This document shows, one piece after another, positions 10,923 through 20,919 of a stretch of 64,000 nucleotides of DNA. The notes beneath the pieces are model-generated. The model was not told the origin of the DNA and did not search any database. It worked only from the letters and a program-made list of their open reading frames with translations. The stretch is from JBKQVT01 sp963727245 (lineage in GTDB: Bacteria > Planctomycetota > Planctomycetia > Pirellulales > Thermoguttaceae), in NCBI GenBank assembly GCA_963727245.1, contig CAVSFO010000004.1, positions 186,001 through 250,000 on the forward strand. The letters are read 5' to 3'. The position numbers were made by a program, and so were the translations under genes. The stretch's first letter is position 1. Each line of letters starts with the position of its first letter.

Positions 10923-12542
10923 GCACGACAGGAACACCAGGAACACCCTGGGCCGTTGGGCCGGAAACGCTGCGCCTCGTGATAATCCTGCTCCGTGTTG
11001 ACCTCCCAGATATTGGCCTTGTCGGTTCTGCCGGCAAGGATGTTGTCGACAGCCGTCATGGCGGTCAACATGGAATGATCTTGGTTATTGTACTTGTGCA
11101 TGCCGTTGCGCCCAATCAGAAACAGGTTGGCGAACCGGTCGAGAAAGGCCCGAATCTCCCCAAAACGATCGTACGTGCCAAAATACGCCGGGTACGTCTT
11201 CGGCATGCGGAGAACCGTGCCGTCCAGCACGTCGGCCGCGTCAATGATGCCGATGCGGGCAAGTTCCGTCCTGGCCAGGTCGATCATTTCTCCATCGGAG
11301 AGCCGCCACAGCTCGTCGGACTCGTAACAGAAGTATTCCAGCCCGAGCCACGTGGTCGCCGGATCGGCAACCAGGTATGGACTCCAGTTGTTGAAGATCT
11401 GCAGACGCCCCAGCTTCACGTCGGGCTCCTGGATGTAGATCCAGTTATCGCTGATCGGGCGGTCTCCGTGCCGGTCCTTTTGGCGGACCTTGAGCCCTTT
11501 CAACAGCAGTCCCACCGTGATGAAGTCGCGGTAAACCAGCCCGCCGGCCACCTCCCGCACGTTGCCGGGTATGTCCGTGGCCAAGGCCCGGATCAATCCG
11601 GTCACCGGCATGGTCGAGAAGACGTAATCGGCAGCGTAGGTGTTTGCCTGGCCGCTTTGCCGATCGACGGCATCGACGGCGACTACCCGACCGGCGTCAA
11701 CGTGCAGCTTGGTCACTTGCTGGGAGAAAAGGACCTTGCCGCCGCGCCGCGCCACCTCGTCGGCGACAATCTCCCACATTTGCCCCGGACCATACTTGGG
11801 ATAAAGGAACTCCTCGATGAGCGACGTTTCGGTGATTTTCTGGCCGATGTCGTCTGCGCTGCCGCCTGAAGGTGGTTCTGAGGAAGTGTTGGAACGCCTT
11901 GCCGATCGAGAGCCCCTTGATCCGCTCAGCGCCCCACTCGGCACTGATCTGCGAACACGGTTGGCCCCACACCTTTTCCGTGTAGGACTTGAAAAACAGG
12001 ACGTACAGCTCGCGGCCGAATCGACTGATGAAAAACTCTTCCAGGTTTTTCGGATGCTTGGCGCCGAAGAGGGCGGCCCAGCCGTAGCTGAGGGCGATTC
12101 TCGCCATGCGGGCCAGTCCCAGCTTGGCCACCGTGTCGACGTTCAATCGCAGGGGGTAGTCGAAAAACTTTCTCAGGAAGTAAATTCGGCTCTTGCGCCG
12201 GCGCACGAGCATGACGTTATCGGTTGTGGCGGGATCGGGACCAGCCTCCTGGGCCGCCACGCGACGGGAGCTTCCCTGGTAGGCGATCGTCGTGTCGGCG
12301 GCGAGCCGCTCCAAGGGCATGCGCTGCAACCACCAATCCATCACGCGATCGGATTTGGAGAAGAAGCGGTGGCCGCCGAGGTCGATGCGGTTTCCCTTGT
12401 AGTTGACGGTCCGCGAGAGCCCTCCCACCGCGTCGCTCATTTCCAACACGACCGGAGCGACGCCGGTCCTCTCCAGCAGCTCGTAGGCCGCCGTCAGTCC
12501 GGCCGGCCCCGCGCCAATGATGACCGCCTGCTGTTGGCTCAT
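10667..12542 (-). CDS. FAD-dependent oxidoreductase, UDP-galactopyranose mutase/HemY-like, frame break near 11870
   Basis: Flavoprotein of the NAD(P)-binding amine-oxidase-like superfamily. The ATG at 12542 is followed by the dinucleotide-binding motif IIGAGPAG near residues 8-15 and a GGHRFFSKS segment. After the frame change around 11870, further conserved segments follow (EEFLYPKYGPG, NNQDHSMLTAM). This family is often annotated near polysaccharide genes and resembles UDP-galactopyranose mutase, so a sugar-ring or lipid-carrier reaction is possible but not proven. Homology-like sequence ends at about 10975 (NTEQDYHE). The open frame then runs on through repeat DNA to a stop at 10667, so the last 100 codons are probably not original. 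It lies antisense between two plus-strand glycosyltransferases. Confidence 0.8.
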
Positions 12543-12847
12543 TCCGTCGGCCTGCCGCACGAGTCTTCCTTTTTCAGCAATCGGCTGCACCACGAGTGGG
12601 CTGATTTGCGATCCGGGCCGTATTATAGGCCGCCCAGGCGACGGTCCGCAAGTGTGCCGCGACAACGGTCGTCCAAGAGCGACTTCGTGTTCGGCTCAGC
12701 CCGGAGGGGTCGAGGCGGTAAGCAAGCTGCTTTCCGGGTTGAGTCCGAGCCGCCTCCCGGCTACAATACGGTCGCTACCGCTTGGGGCGTGCTCGCGGGC
12801 TTTCCGTCGAGTGTTCCCGGCCCAGCGGTTCGCGCCGGATCATCGTC
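12543..12847. other. 305-bp divergent intergenic region
   Basis: Lies between the start of the FAD gene (minus) and the second GT87-like gene (plus). No repeat, RNA or gene is recognised. Promoters for both directions are expected here but none could be picked out. Confidence 0.45.
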
Positions 12848-14801
12848 ATGACTCAGTCCGGCAAGGAAGCGCAGAACGAAAGTGCGCCCACGACGGCAGG
12901 CCGCGCGGCCCGCCTTTCCGCCGCCGCGGCGGCCGCGATGCGGCACGTCAAACCCTACGCCCTGGCGGTGGCGATTGCACTGGGCTTGACCGTCTACGTG
13001 GGCGTCGGCATTTACAGCGAGCTGGAACTTTGCTACGAAGAGCCCGGCACGCTGATGGAAGACAGCGCCTGTTACACGCGGACCCTCAGCGGTGCGCTGG
13101 AGGGAAAAGGTCCCTATGAGGTCCGCGTGGTCGGCCGCGGCTTCTTGTATCCGCCCCCGGCGCTGCTGGTGATCGAGCCGCTGCGCCTGGGTTTCCAACT
13201 TCTTGCGACTGGCCGCCGCCTCGATGGCCGTGAACCTTGCGTTGCTGGTCATCATGGTCTATGGCGTCGGCAGGTACTACGGCCACGGCTTGGAGCGGAG
13301 TTGGTTCCTGTTTCCGCTGGCCCTGGGATTCTTTCCCTTCTTGAAGGGGCTCCACCTGGGACAGATCAACGTCGTTACCGAGTTCGGCATCTTTCTGGCG
13401 CTGGTTGCCGAGACCGCCCTTCCGGTGGTTGCCGGGGCGGGGCTGGCCCTGGCGATCTGCACCAAGGTGACGCCGGTGGCGCTGCTGGGCTACTACCTGG
13501 TGAACAAGCGGTTCAAGGCCCTGGCGGCCACGCTGGCCGCGGTGGCGGTGCTGTGTGCCATCGCGGCGGTGCGCTACGGCTGGGCCCCGTTTTTCACCTA
13601 TGCCCGGCTCTTCCCCAGCCTGCTTCGCGTGCACGGTTACGGCTATTTTTCGCTGGCCGGGAGACTTGACGTTGATGAGTCGGCGGCGCAAAGCGTGCAG
13701 ACGGCCCTGACGATTGCCATGGCCGCGATCGTGCTGCTCAGCGCCCTGTGCGCATGGATCGGCAAGCAGCGGGAACCGCTGTTCATCGTCGTTTGTCTGG
13801 CGGCGATGCTCACCCCCAACATCGTTTGGGACCACCACTTCGTGTTCTTTCTGATGCCGCTGCTGGTCTGGATGGCCTGGAGCAATTTCCGCGCGCCGGT
13901 CGTGCTGTGGTGTTGCGGGGGACTGGCGCTGGTGCAGGCCGCCAGGGCCGGCATCGTGCCGGTCAGAGACCCGCTGGAATCGGCGCTCTACGCCCACGCC
14001 TTCGGGCAGGCGTCGATCTTGCTCCTGCTGCTGTGGCAGATCGAGCAGGTCTGCGGGCGGTTCGGGCGGGGAAAGGCCGTGCGAAACACTGTGGCCGGGC
14101 TGATGGCGCTGGGACTTCTGCTGGAGGTCGCCTTTTCCGGTTACGGGAAACCCGGAAACGCGGCCGGACGGCGGGGCGACGCGGCGGTGCACAGGCGCGA
14201 CGCGGATGCGGCCATCGCCGAGTATTCGCAGGCCATTCGGCTGGAACCGCACTGCGCCAGGGCCTATTACAGCCGGGCCCTGGTTTACTACCTCAAGCAT
14301 GATTGGGACAAGGCCGTTGCCGGCTTCACCGAGGCGATCCAGGTCGATCCCAACTATGCCAGGGCCTGGCTGATTCGGGGTGCTTCCTTGCAAGCCGAGG
14401 ACAACTTCGACAAGGCCATTGCCGACTACACGGAGGCCATCCGGCTCGACCCGACAACGCCCGAGGCGTTTCGTGACCCCGACTGCGTTGCCGTCGAGGC
14501 GTATATTGGCCGCGGTCTTGCCTATGCCTCCCGGGGCGAGCTGGACAGGGCCATCGCCGATTACACGATGGTCGTCCGCTTCGACCCGAGAAACGCCAAC
14601 GTTTACTGCCAGCGGGCCATGATTTACGCCCAAAACGGCGATCCGACCAAGGCCATCGCCGACTTTACCGAGGCCATCCGGCTCGATCCCAGCGCCGCCG
14701 CGGCGTACACCAACCGCGGCATCGCCTATAAGGAAATCGGCCAGGCGGAGAAAGCGAAACAGGACTTCGCCAAGGCCAAGGAATTGGGGCACAAGCCGTA
14801 G
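12848..14801 (+). CDS. GT87-like membrane glycosyltransferase with six-TPR tail, frame break near 13205
   Basis: Close paralog of the gene at 8054. Both start with a basic stretch followed by an alanine-rich segment (RLSAAAAAAMR), then the first helix, an ALEGKGPY segment and the GT87 F-x-YPPP motif (FLYPPP). The frame changes near 13205, where the second half resumes with SMAVNLALLVIMVYGVG, matching the paralog. Long stretches of DNA, such as about 13426-13520, are nearly identical to 8641-8740, pointing to recent duplication or gene conversion. The C-terminal part has six TPR units, one carrying the same insert after LDPTTPE as the paralog, and ends KAKQDFAKAKELGHKP. The expected role is sugar transfer from a polyprenyl-phosphate donor. 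Read through, it is about 650 residues. Confidence 0.82.
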
Positions 14802-14912
14802 GAAAAGATAACTTCCGATCCCTCCCCGTTCGCGATTACAGCGACCTCATCGCGAAGACGGAACGCCTGGATTCGCGCAAGCAGCGACCTGGGAGGTGCA
14901 AGGAGACGGGCA

Positions 14913-17668
14913 ATGACCGACGCGGCGCTTGCGGGGGCACGGAGGACCATGGCGAGGATCGTCGCGCCGCTCCTGACCGTTGGATTGCTCTTGCCTGGGC
15001 TGGCCGCAACGGCATATTACCGCATCTTCGCCGTCTTCAACGCCTACGATGATGAGGGCTACATCCTGCTCCTGATCGACCAGGTGCGTCGGGGCAAGGT
15101 GCTCGGCCAGCAGGTCTTCGCGCAGTACGGGCCGGCCTACCCCTTGACTTATGCCGGCCTCTACAGCCTGGCCGGGCTCGAAGTCAGCCACGATTCCATG
15201 CGCATGATTACCATCGTGGTTTGGCTCTTGACGGCCTTGGCCTGCTGGTTCGTGTGCTACTCGGCCACCGGCAACCTCGCGGCTGCGATGGTCGTGGTGC
15301 TGCTGGCCTTTCAATGCGGCGGGGTGCTGGTGAACGAGCCGGGCCATCCCCAGGGGATCGTCACTTTGGCCGCCGCGCTGATTCCCGTGGTCGCGGCCGT
15401 GCTCCTGCCGGTGCGCAAAACGCTTTTTTGCGCCCTTGCCGGCGCGATCGCCGGCTACGTGCTGATGAGCAAGATCAACGTCGGCCTGTTCGCGTCGGCG
15501 GCGCTGGCGCTCAGCCTTGTCGCGGCCACGCCCGGGCGCTGGCCCGCCGGCTCACCTGGTTGCTGGCGGCGGCGGCGATCTTCGCTCCGGCGCTGTTGAT
15601 GTGGCAGCACCTCGACACGTTGCCGGCGGCGCGGCTGGCGCTGGTGGCCGGGATCGGCTCGGCCGCCATCGGCGCCCAAGTGCTCGCTCGCCGCAGTCAA
15701 CTGTTCTCGCCGCGGGATTGGACCCGGGCCGCGGCCGGCCTGTTGGCGGCCGTGGCCGCCGCCTGCGGGGCAGCGCTGCTCCAGGGAACCTCCCTGCAGG
15801 CGCTGGCCGACATGGCCTTGCTGACGGCCACCAAGCGCCCCGGCATCCTCTTCCGGCTCGTGACCCTTGGGCCTGTTGCGACGGTGCTGGCGGCCGTCGG
15901 CCTTGCGGCCAGCCTGCTGGTGTGCCTTGCGGAGCGATTCCCGCGCTGGCAGCGGCCCGCTTCCATCTCGACGTGGACGCTTCGCGCCGTGCTGGTCGGC
16001 TGGACGTTGAGGTACGAGTTCCTGGCGGCGGGCGCCGGCGTGCCTCCGGCCCAGCGTGCGTCTCTGTTGGACGTGGCGATTCCGCTGCTTTGGCTCGGGC
16101 TGGCGCCAGCCGGCAAGCCGATCGGCAGCAAGGCGGGCGTGCTTCGCTGCCTGTTGGTATGTATAGCCGCCTTTCATGCCTTGGTGGTTTACCCCACTTC
16201 GGGAACCCAACTCGGTTTGGCGCACCTCTTGATCATGCCCGTCGTGGGCCTGGTCCTGCACGACATCATCGTGGGTGTTGCGGCCGTGCTGCCGGGCCGG
16301 TTCCGCAGGCCCCTGGCGCTGATCGGCGCCGGCGCAGCGGCGCTGGCCGCGCTGGCCGCCGCGGGCTTTATGTTCGCCGCCGCCCGCGAGATTTATCGCA
16401 GCAACACTCCGCTCGGGCTGCCGGGGGCGTGGCGACTGCGGCTGACGTCGGACGCCGTGGCAGAGTATCGATTTCTGACGGGAAACCTCAAGTCGCCCCA
16501 GCGGGATTTTCTGACCATGCCTGGATTGAATAGCCTGTACTTCTGGGCGCAGAAGCAACCGCCCACGGGCTTGAACCCCATGGCGTGGATGCTGCAGCTT
16601 TCCGACCCCCAGCAAGAACAGGTGATTGCGTCGGTCAGGGACAAACCTGATCTCTGGGCTGTCTCCTGGCCGGCCGCGACGGCGTGGTGGATCACGGGAC
16701 AGGACATCGACCACAAGCCGCTGGTGCGATTTATTCGCTCGGAGTGTCGCAAGGTGAATTCGGTAGCCGGGATCGAACTGAGGGCCCGTGCCGCCCATGC
16801 CAGTGGCGAGTTGCTGCAATGCGTCCATTGGCGCCGCGCCAATGAGCCGCCGACCGAAGGCAGCCCCGGCATTGCCCGGAGGGAATGCCGGATTTCGCTG
16901 GCGTTGGCCCAGCATGGTCTTCTGGGGGCCGTCGCCGTCGTGGATCTTATGACCGGGCAAGTCCTGGCTCGCAGCCAGCCGGCGCCCGGCGGATCGCCGC
17001 CTCGATCGCTCGACGGCGTTACGCAGATTCCCTTCACGGCCTCCGTTCCGAAGGCGATCAGCACCAGCGGTTTCTTCGGCGCCGTGCTTATGAGTCCTGA
17101 CGGGAAGTGGCTCGATATATTGCCTTTCCTCGACGAGGCTGACTTGGGTGAGACCTCGGCCCCGAAGGCGAAGGAGGTCCCTGCCTACCACCTCACGCAC
17201 GATTGGGACGACACCATCGCCTTCTTAACCGAGGCCATCCGGCTGGACCCGAAATGTGCCGAGGCGTACAGCAATCGGGGCCTTGCTTACCTGGTCACGG
17301 GCAAGTTGGACCAGGCCGTCGCCGACTACAGCGAAGCGATCCGGCTGGACCCGAACGTTGCCGAGGTTCATTACAACCGAGGCTGCGCCTATGCGCAGCA
17401 AGGCAGCCCCGATCGGGCGATCGCCGACTTCAGCGCAGCGATCCGGCTGGCCCCGAAACTCGCCAAGGCATACAACAACCGGGGCTTCGCCTACATGGTC
17501 AAAGGCAGTCTCGACCAGGCCGTCGCCGACTTCAGCGCAGCGATCTGCCTGGACCCGACCTCGGCTCACGCCTTCAACAACCGCGGCATGGCCTATCAGA
17601 GACTGGGCCAGTTGGACAAGGCGAAACAGGACTTTACCAAGGCCAGGGAGTTGGAGCACAAACCGTAA
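14913..17668 (+). CDS. GT-C-type membrane glycosyltransferase-like protein with five-TPR tail, frame break near 15545
   Basis: Polytopic membrane protein with an early periplasmic loop reading NAYDDEGYILLL followed by FAQYGPAYPL, an acidic motif plus YGP pattern seen in GT39/GT-C-like proteins. This classification is moderate only. About ten further hydrophobic segments follow, then a soluble region of about 250 residues (16400-17190) of unknown function. The C-terminus has five TPR units, the first incomplete, ending KAKQDFTKARELEHKP. The frame changes near 15545 within a GC run. The last three TPRs resemble those of the 4671 gene more than those of the two GT87-like genes. Read through, the protein has about 918 residues. 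It closes the four-gene group. Confidence 0.75.
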
Positions 17669-17745
17669 GGCGCAAGGGAGACAGAATAAGTTGGGGACTG
17701 TCCCGATTTTCGTCCGACGAAAGTGGGACTGTCTCCCTTGCGCCG
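17668..17745. repeat. Palindromic element, GGGACTGTCCC family (copy 1)
   Basis: An inner element at 17693-17737 has GGGGACTGTCCCGATTTTCG on the left and GTGGGACTGTCTCCC on the right. It is enclosed by outer arms with GGCGCAAGGGAGACA (17669-17683) and their inverted copy TGTCTCCCTTGCGCC (17729-17743). Related elements lie at 27914-27965 (inside truA) and 39475-39556. It sits between convergent genes. Confidence 0.85.
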
Positions 17746-17760
17746 CCTCGTCACGCGCGC

Positions 17761-18228
17761 TCAGGCGGACGGCAGCAGGCGGACGATCTCCGCCCGCGGC
17801 GGACCGGAACCAAGCCGCAAACGGGCCAGCGTGACGGGATAGTGAAGGCGGCGCGGACCGGCGCTGCCGGGATTCAGGTACAGCACGCCGCCCCCGTTGG
17901 CTACCGACGGCTGGTGCGAATGACCGGAAATCACCACCTGCACGCCGGCCGCCACCGGATCGAGATCCAACCGGGCGAGGTCGTGCAACAAATAGACGTG
18001 CGTGCCCTCGATCTCCTCGATGCGCGTCTCGGGCAAACCGGCGGCCCAGGGACCGCGGTCGACGTTGCCGCGGACCGCCAGCACCCGGCCGCAATCCTCC
18101 AAGGCCGCCAGCGCCGCCAGCGAGCCGATGTCGCCGGCATGGAGGATCAGCGCGCAGTTGCGCAGGGCCGCCAGGGCCTCCGGCCGCACCAGGCCGTGGG
18201 TGTCGGAGATGACGCCGATGGTCTTCAT
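17761..18228 (-). CDS. YfcE/MJ0936-family metallophosphoesterase
   Basis: Cytoplasmic calcineurin-like phosphodiesterase of 155 residues. All metal-ligand motifs of the family are visible: D9-x-H11 (SDTHG), D33 (HAGDIG), N55 (RGNVD), H82 and GHSH at 102-105. The ATG at 18228 was chosen over an upstream ATG because it directly precedes the first beta-strand (MKTIGVISDTHG). The natural substrate of this family is generally unknown; it cleaves phosphodiesters in vitro. It is the last gene of a minus-strand run with the histidine phosphatase and pdxA, separated from them by 157 bases of repeats. Confidence 0.93.
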   Translation of the reverse strand: MKTIGVISDTHGLVRPEALAALRNCALILHAGDIGSLAALAALEDCGRVLAVRGNVDRGPWAAGLPETRIEEIEGTHVYLLHDLARLDLDPVAAGVQVVISGHSHQPSVANGGGVLYLNPGSAGPRRLHYPVTLARLRLGSGPPRAEIVRLLPSA

Positions 18229-18277
18229 GTCGTTTCTGTCGTCTCCGGCCGCGGGACTCGGTCGCATCGCCGCCGCC

Positions 18278-18320
18278 GGGGCGGCAGGGCAGGGGAGGGC
18301 AGGGCAGGGCAGGGGGGGAC
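18278..18320 (+). repeat. G-rich tract with GGGCA repeats (possible G-quadruplex)
   Basis: Seven runs of three or more G are separated by one to three bases (pattern GGGCAGGGGAGGGCAGGG). Similar GGGCAGGGGGG strings occur at about 19021-19033, and in reverse at 27485-27497 and 27877-27900. It lies just upstream of the yfcE-like gene on the minus strand. Confidence 0.7.
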
Positions 18321-18372
18321 GTTCGCATCCCGCCAGTTTTCCTATCCGGAGGCTAACGCCTCCGGCTCATTA

Positions 18373-18402
18373 TATCCTTCATCCTTCATCCTTCATCCTT
18401 CC
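18373..18402 (-). repeat. AAGGATG heptamer array, overlapping a stop codon
   Basis: Four tandem copies of a 7-mer (plus strand ATCCTTC). Read on the minus strand, the array encodes the last residues and the TGA of the histidine phosphatase (KDEG-stop). The same 7-mer ends two other genes in the window (38424-38447 and 63661-63742). Confidence 0.9.
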
Positions 18403-19036
18403 CCAAATGGCTCACGCTGTTGATCCAAAGCGGCCTGGCCTCGCCCTGACAATACTCGATCAAGCTGATGGCGCAGTTGTCCTGAACGATCGAGCGGTAC
18501 TGGGCCAAGGGCATTTTGAGAAGGTGGGCCAGGTAAACGCGATTGACCACGTTGTGGGCGACGACCACGATGAGCCGGCCAAGATTGTCGGCCAGTAGGC
18601 GCTCCATGGCCGGAACGACCCGGCGCGCGACCATGGTCAGATTCTCGCCGTCCCGGTAGGGATGGATCGAAGCGTCGGCGGTGAAGAGGCGATAGGCCTC
18701 GGCATCGTTTGCCGCGACTTCTTCCCACGCGCGGCCTTCCCAGGCCCCGACGTCGACTTCGATCAAATCATCCACGAAGCGAAGCGTCAGGCGGTGGGGC
18801 AGGGCGATGGCGCGGGCCGTTTGCCGGGCGCGGAGCAGGGGGCTGCTGTAGACCGCATCCAAGGGCTCGCCCGCCAGGCGGCGGCCCGCGGCCCGCGCCT
18901 GCTCGAGTCCCTCGGCCGAGAGCGGCAGATCGATCCGCCGGCCTTGCAGCCGCGGCGGCTGCGCCGCGTTGTAATCGGTCGCGCCATGACGGAGCAAGTA
19001 AAGCCGGCAGGTATCCGGGGCAGGGCAGGGGGGCAT
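18386..19036 (-). CDS. Histidine phosphatase (phosphoglycerate mutase-like) family protein
   Basis: Cofactor-independent member of the branch-1 histidine phosphatase superfamily (216 residues). The catalytic R16-H17-G18 of the RHG motif is near the N-terminus, and a second conserved histidine is in VVAHNVVNR. The usual E-G-R-pattern segment (WEGRAWEE) is also present. GpmB, CobC or phosphoserine-phosphatase-like roles cannot be told apart. The first residues (MPPCPAPDT) are encoded by a C-rich repeat string, and the last residues plus stop by the AAGGATG heptamer, so both ends abut repeats. The gene lies 14 bases downstream of pdxA, probably co-transcribed. Its frame is open into the N-terminal part of pdxA because of the frame break there. 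Confidence 0.88.
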   Translation of the reverse strand: MPPCPAPDTCRLYLLRHGATDYNAAQPPRLQGRRIDLPLSAEGLEQARAAGRRLAGEPLDAVYSSPLLRARQTARAIALPHRLTLRFVDDLIEVDVGAWEGRAWEEVAANDAEAYRLFTADASIHPYRDGENLTMVARRVVPAMERLLADNLGRLIVVVAHNVVNRVYLAHLLKMPLAQYRSIVQDNCAISLIEYCQGEARPLWINSVSHLGKDEG

Positions 19037-19050
19037 GGTGTCGGGGGTTC

Positions 19051-20113
19051 TCAATGCGGCCGCGGGTGCTTGAGTCGCTGGCGCTCCTCGGCCTGCTTGA
19101 CCGCCAGCCGCGCGGCCACCCGCAACGCCTCGATCATGCTGCCGCTCTCGGCCCGGCCGCGCCAGGCGATGTCGAAAGCCGTGCCGTGCGCCACGCTGGT
19201 GCGCACGATCGGCAGGCCCAACGTGACGTTCACCGCCCGGTGCATCCCCAGCAGCTTCAGGGCGATGTGACCCTGGTCGTGATACATGGCCACCAGGGCG
19301 TCGAAGCGTCCGCTGCGGGCCTGGACCATCAGGGTGTCGGCCGGCAGCGGACCTTCCAGCCGCAGCCCCTCGGCCAGGCCGCGGCGAATGGCCGGGGCGA
19401 TGACCGTGCGCTCTTCGCTGCCGAAGAGGCCCCCTTCCCCGCCGTGCGGATTGAGCGCGCAGACGCCGATTCGCGGCCGGATGCCGGTGAGCCGGGCCAT
19501 AAAGCGGTCGGCCAGCCGCGCCTTGGCCAGAATGGCGTCTTCGCTCAACTCGTCCAAGGCGCTGCGCAGCGACGTGTGCAGCGTCACGTGGACGACGGCC
19601 AGGCCGTTGGGCCCTCCCATGCTGGCGTCGGGGCCCAAGTAGAGCATCATGGCGAAGTCGCTGACATCGCACAGTTCGGCCAGCAATTCCGTGTGGCCCG
19701 GATAATCGTGGCCCGCCCGGCGCAGGGCCTCCTTGTTCAGCGGCGCCGTGGTGATGGCGTCCACCTGGCCGTCCAAGGCGAGCTGGGCGGCGGCGACCAC
19801 GGCGTCGTAGGCGGCCTGCCCCGCGCGGATCGATTTGCCCCGGCTCCACTTCCAACGCCTCATCCGTGCCGCAAGGAATACAGGGGATGATCCCCGGCGA
19901 TGGCTCCGCCTGGTCGGGAGCGTCGATCGGGACGACCTTCAGGTCGCCCTGGCGCAGCTCGACGGCATGGCGAAGGATCTCCGGGTGCCCGACGACCAGC
20001 GGCCGGCACCATTGGTGGACCGCCGGCTCGGTCCAGGCGCCGACGATGATCTCGGGCCCGATGCCGGCGGGATCGCCTTGGGTGATTGCAATCAAGGGGC
20101 GGGACATTTTCAT
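19051..20113 (-). CDS. pdxA: 4-hydroxythreonine-4-phosphate dehydrogenase PdxA, frame break near 19832
   Basis: Oxidises 4-phosphohydroxy-L-threonine in the DXP-dependent pyridoxal phosphate pathway. The N-terminal part reads PLIAITQGDPAGIGPEI, the PdxA signature start. After a one-base frame change near 19832 the protein continues with AITTAPLNKEAL, YPGHTELLA and the metal-binding MYHDQGH motif. It ends at 19051 with HPRPH. The joined length of about 353 residues is normal to slightly long. The ATG at 20113 is used; a second ATG two codons later is also possible. The break lies in a run of C and G (CCGCGCGGGGC) and probably reflects an indel rather than loss of function. It is the first gene of the minus-strand run leading to the two phosphatases. 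Confidence 0.9.
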
Positions 20114-20195
20114 ACCAGGGTATTGTATTCTCCGTCGGCCGACTTGCCATAGGGTGGTTGTGCCGGGCCCGGGAATTTCCTATATTGCGCCGGTC

Positions 20196-20276
20196 CGGGT
20201 GCCACTGCTGGCTTGTCCAGCAGTGCTGGAATATCGCGGAACGCGGCACTGCTGGACAAGCCAGCAGTGGCACCCG
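20196..20276. repeat. Perfect 30-bp inverted repeat with 21-bp spacer
   Basis: Arms 20196-20225 and 20247-20276 are exact reverse complements. Each arm itself contains a small palindrome around CTGGCTTGTCCAG. It lies in the 200-bp divergent gap between pdxA and dtd. Confidence 0.92.
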
Positions 20277-20313
20277 GCGTCAACCCCTGGCCCCTGCTCC
20301 CCGGTCCCTTCCC

Positions 20314-20775
20314 ATGCGAGCCTGCGTCCAACGAGTCACCCGCGCGTCGGTTGCCGTGGCCGGCGAGGTCTGCGGACAGATCGGCCCCGGCTTGTTGGTG
20401 CTGCTGGGCGTGGCCGAGGGCGACAGCGAAGACGACGCCCGGTGGTTGGCCGAGAAGACCGCCGGGCTGCGCATCTTTGACGATGGGCAGGGCAAAATGA
20501 ACCTCGCGCTGGCCGACGTCGGCGGCGCCATGCTGGTGGTGAGCCAGTTCACCTTGTTGGGCGATTGCCGCAAGGGCCGCCGTCCCTCCTTCGTGGCCGC
20601 GGCCGCCCCGGAACTGGCCGAAAAACTCTGTCAGGTCTTTGTCGACGCCGTCTCCCGGCAAGGCATCGAAGTGGCCACCGGCCGCTTCCGCCAGCACATG
20701 ACGGTCGAGTTGCTCAACGACGGCCCCGTCACGCTGCTGGTGGATAGCCCCGGGCCCAATGAGCCCCGGGCGTGA
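20314..20775 (+). CDS. dtd: D-aminoacyl-tRNA deacylase Dtd
   Basis: Hydrolyses D-aminoacyl (and glycyl-tRNA-Ala) esters, recycling mischarged tRNA in the cytoplasm. The 153-residue product has the two catalytic signatures of the family, SQFT at residues 77-80 and GPVT at 137-140, and a normal N-terminus (MRACVQRVTRASV). The ATG at 20314 was chosen because it starts the domain exactly; a C-rich string precedes it and no Shine-Dalgarno sequence is visible. The last codons GAG CCC CGG GCG TGA belong to a dispersed palindromic repeat, so the C-terminal EPRA and the stop are repeat-encoded. Confidence 0.95.
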   Translation: MRACVQRVTRASVAVAGEVCGQIGPGLLVLLGVAEGDSEDDARWLAEKTAGLRIFDDGQGKMNLALADVGGAMLVVSQFTLLGDCRKGRRPSFVAAAAPELAEKLCQVFVDAVSRQGIEVATGRFRQHMTVELLNDGPVTLLVDSPGPNEPRA

Positions 20776-20787
20776 GCCCGGGGATAA
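20746..20787 (+). repeat. GAGCC...GCGTGAGCC...GGATAA palindrome (R3 family), supplies dtd stop
   Basis: A 27-base element at about 20760-20786 follows a half copy (AGCCCCGGGCCC). It carries TGA and, three codons later, TAA in the dtd reading frame. The same element in the same frame ends the rodA-like gene at 32314. Confidence 0.88.
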
Positions 20788-20919
20788 CGTTGCCCCTCCT
20801 CTGTCGTTTGCCCTGGGCACGTCGCCCCCCTCTGTCGTGCGCCCTGGCACATGAGCGCCGTCCATCCCTCCGCCAGGCTGGGCTTCGCAAAAGCGCCGAT
20901 TTTCGCTATAGTCACCAGC

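Noticed and set aside
15455..17200. 581-codon open frame antisense to the fourth TPR-glycosyltransferase
   Set aside because: Arg/Gly/Gln-rich composition typical of GC-rich shadow frames, no motif, and the opposite strand has clear membrane and TPR protein.
18386..20113. A continuous open frame joining a PdxA N-terminus to a histidine phosphatase
   Set aside because: PdxA continues in another frame after 19832; the apparent fusion is a by-product of the frame break.
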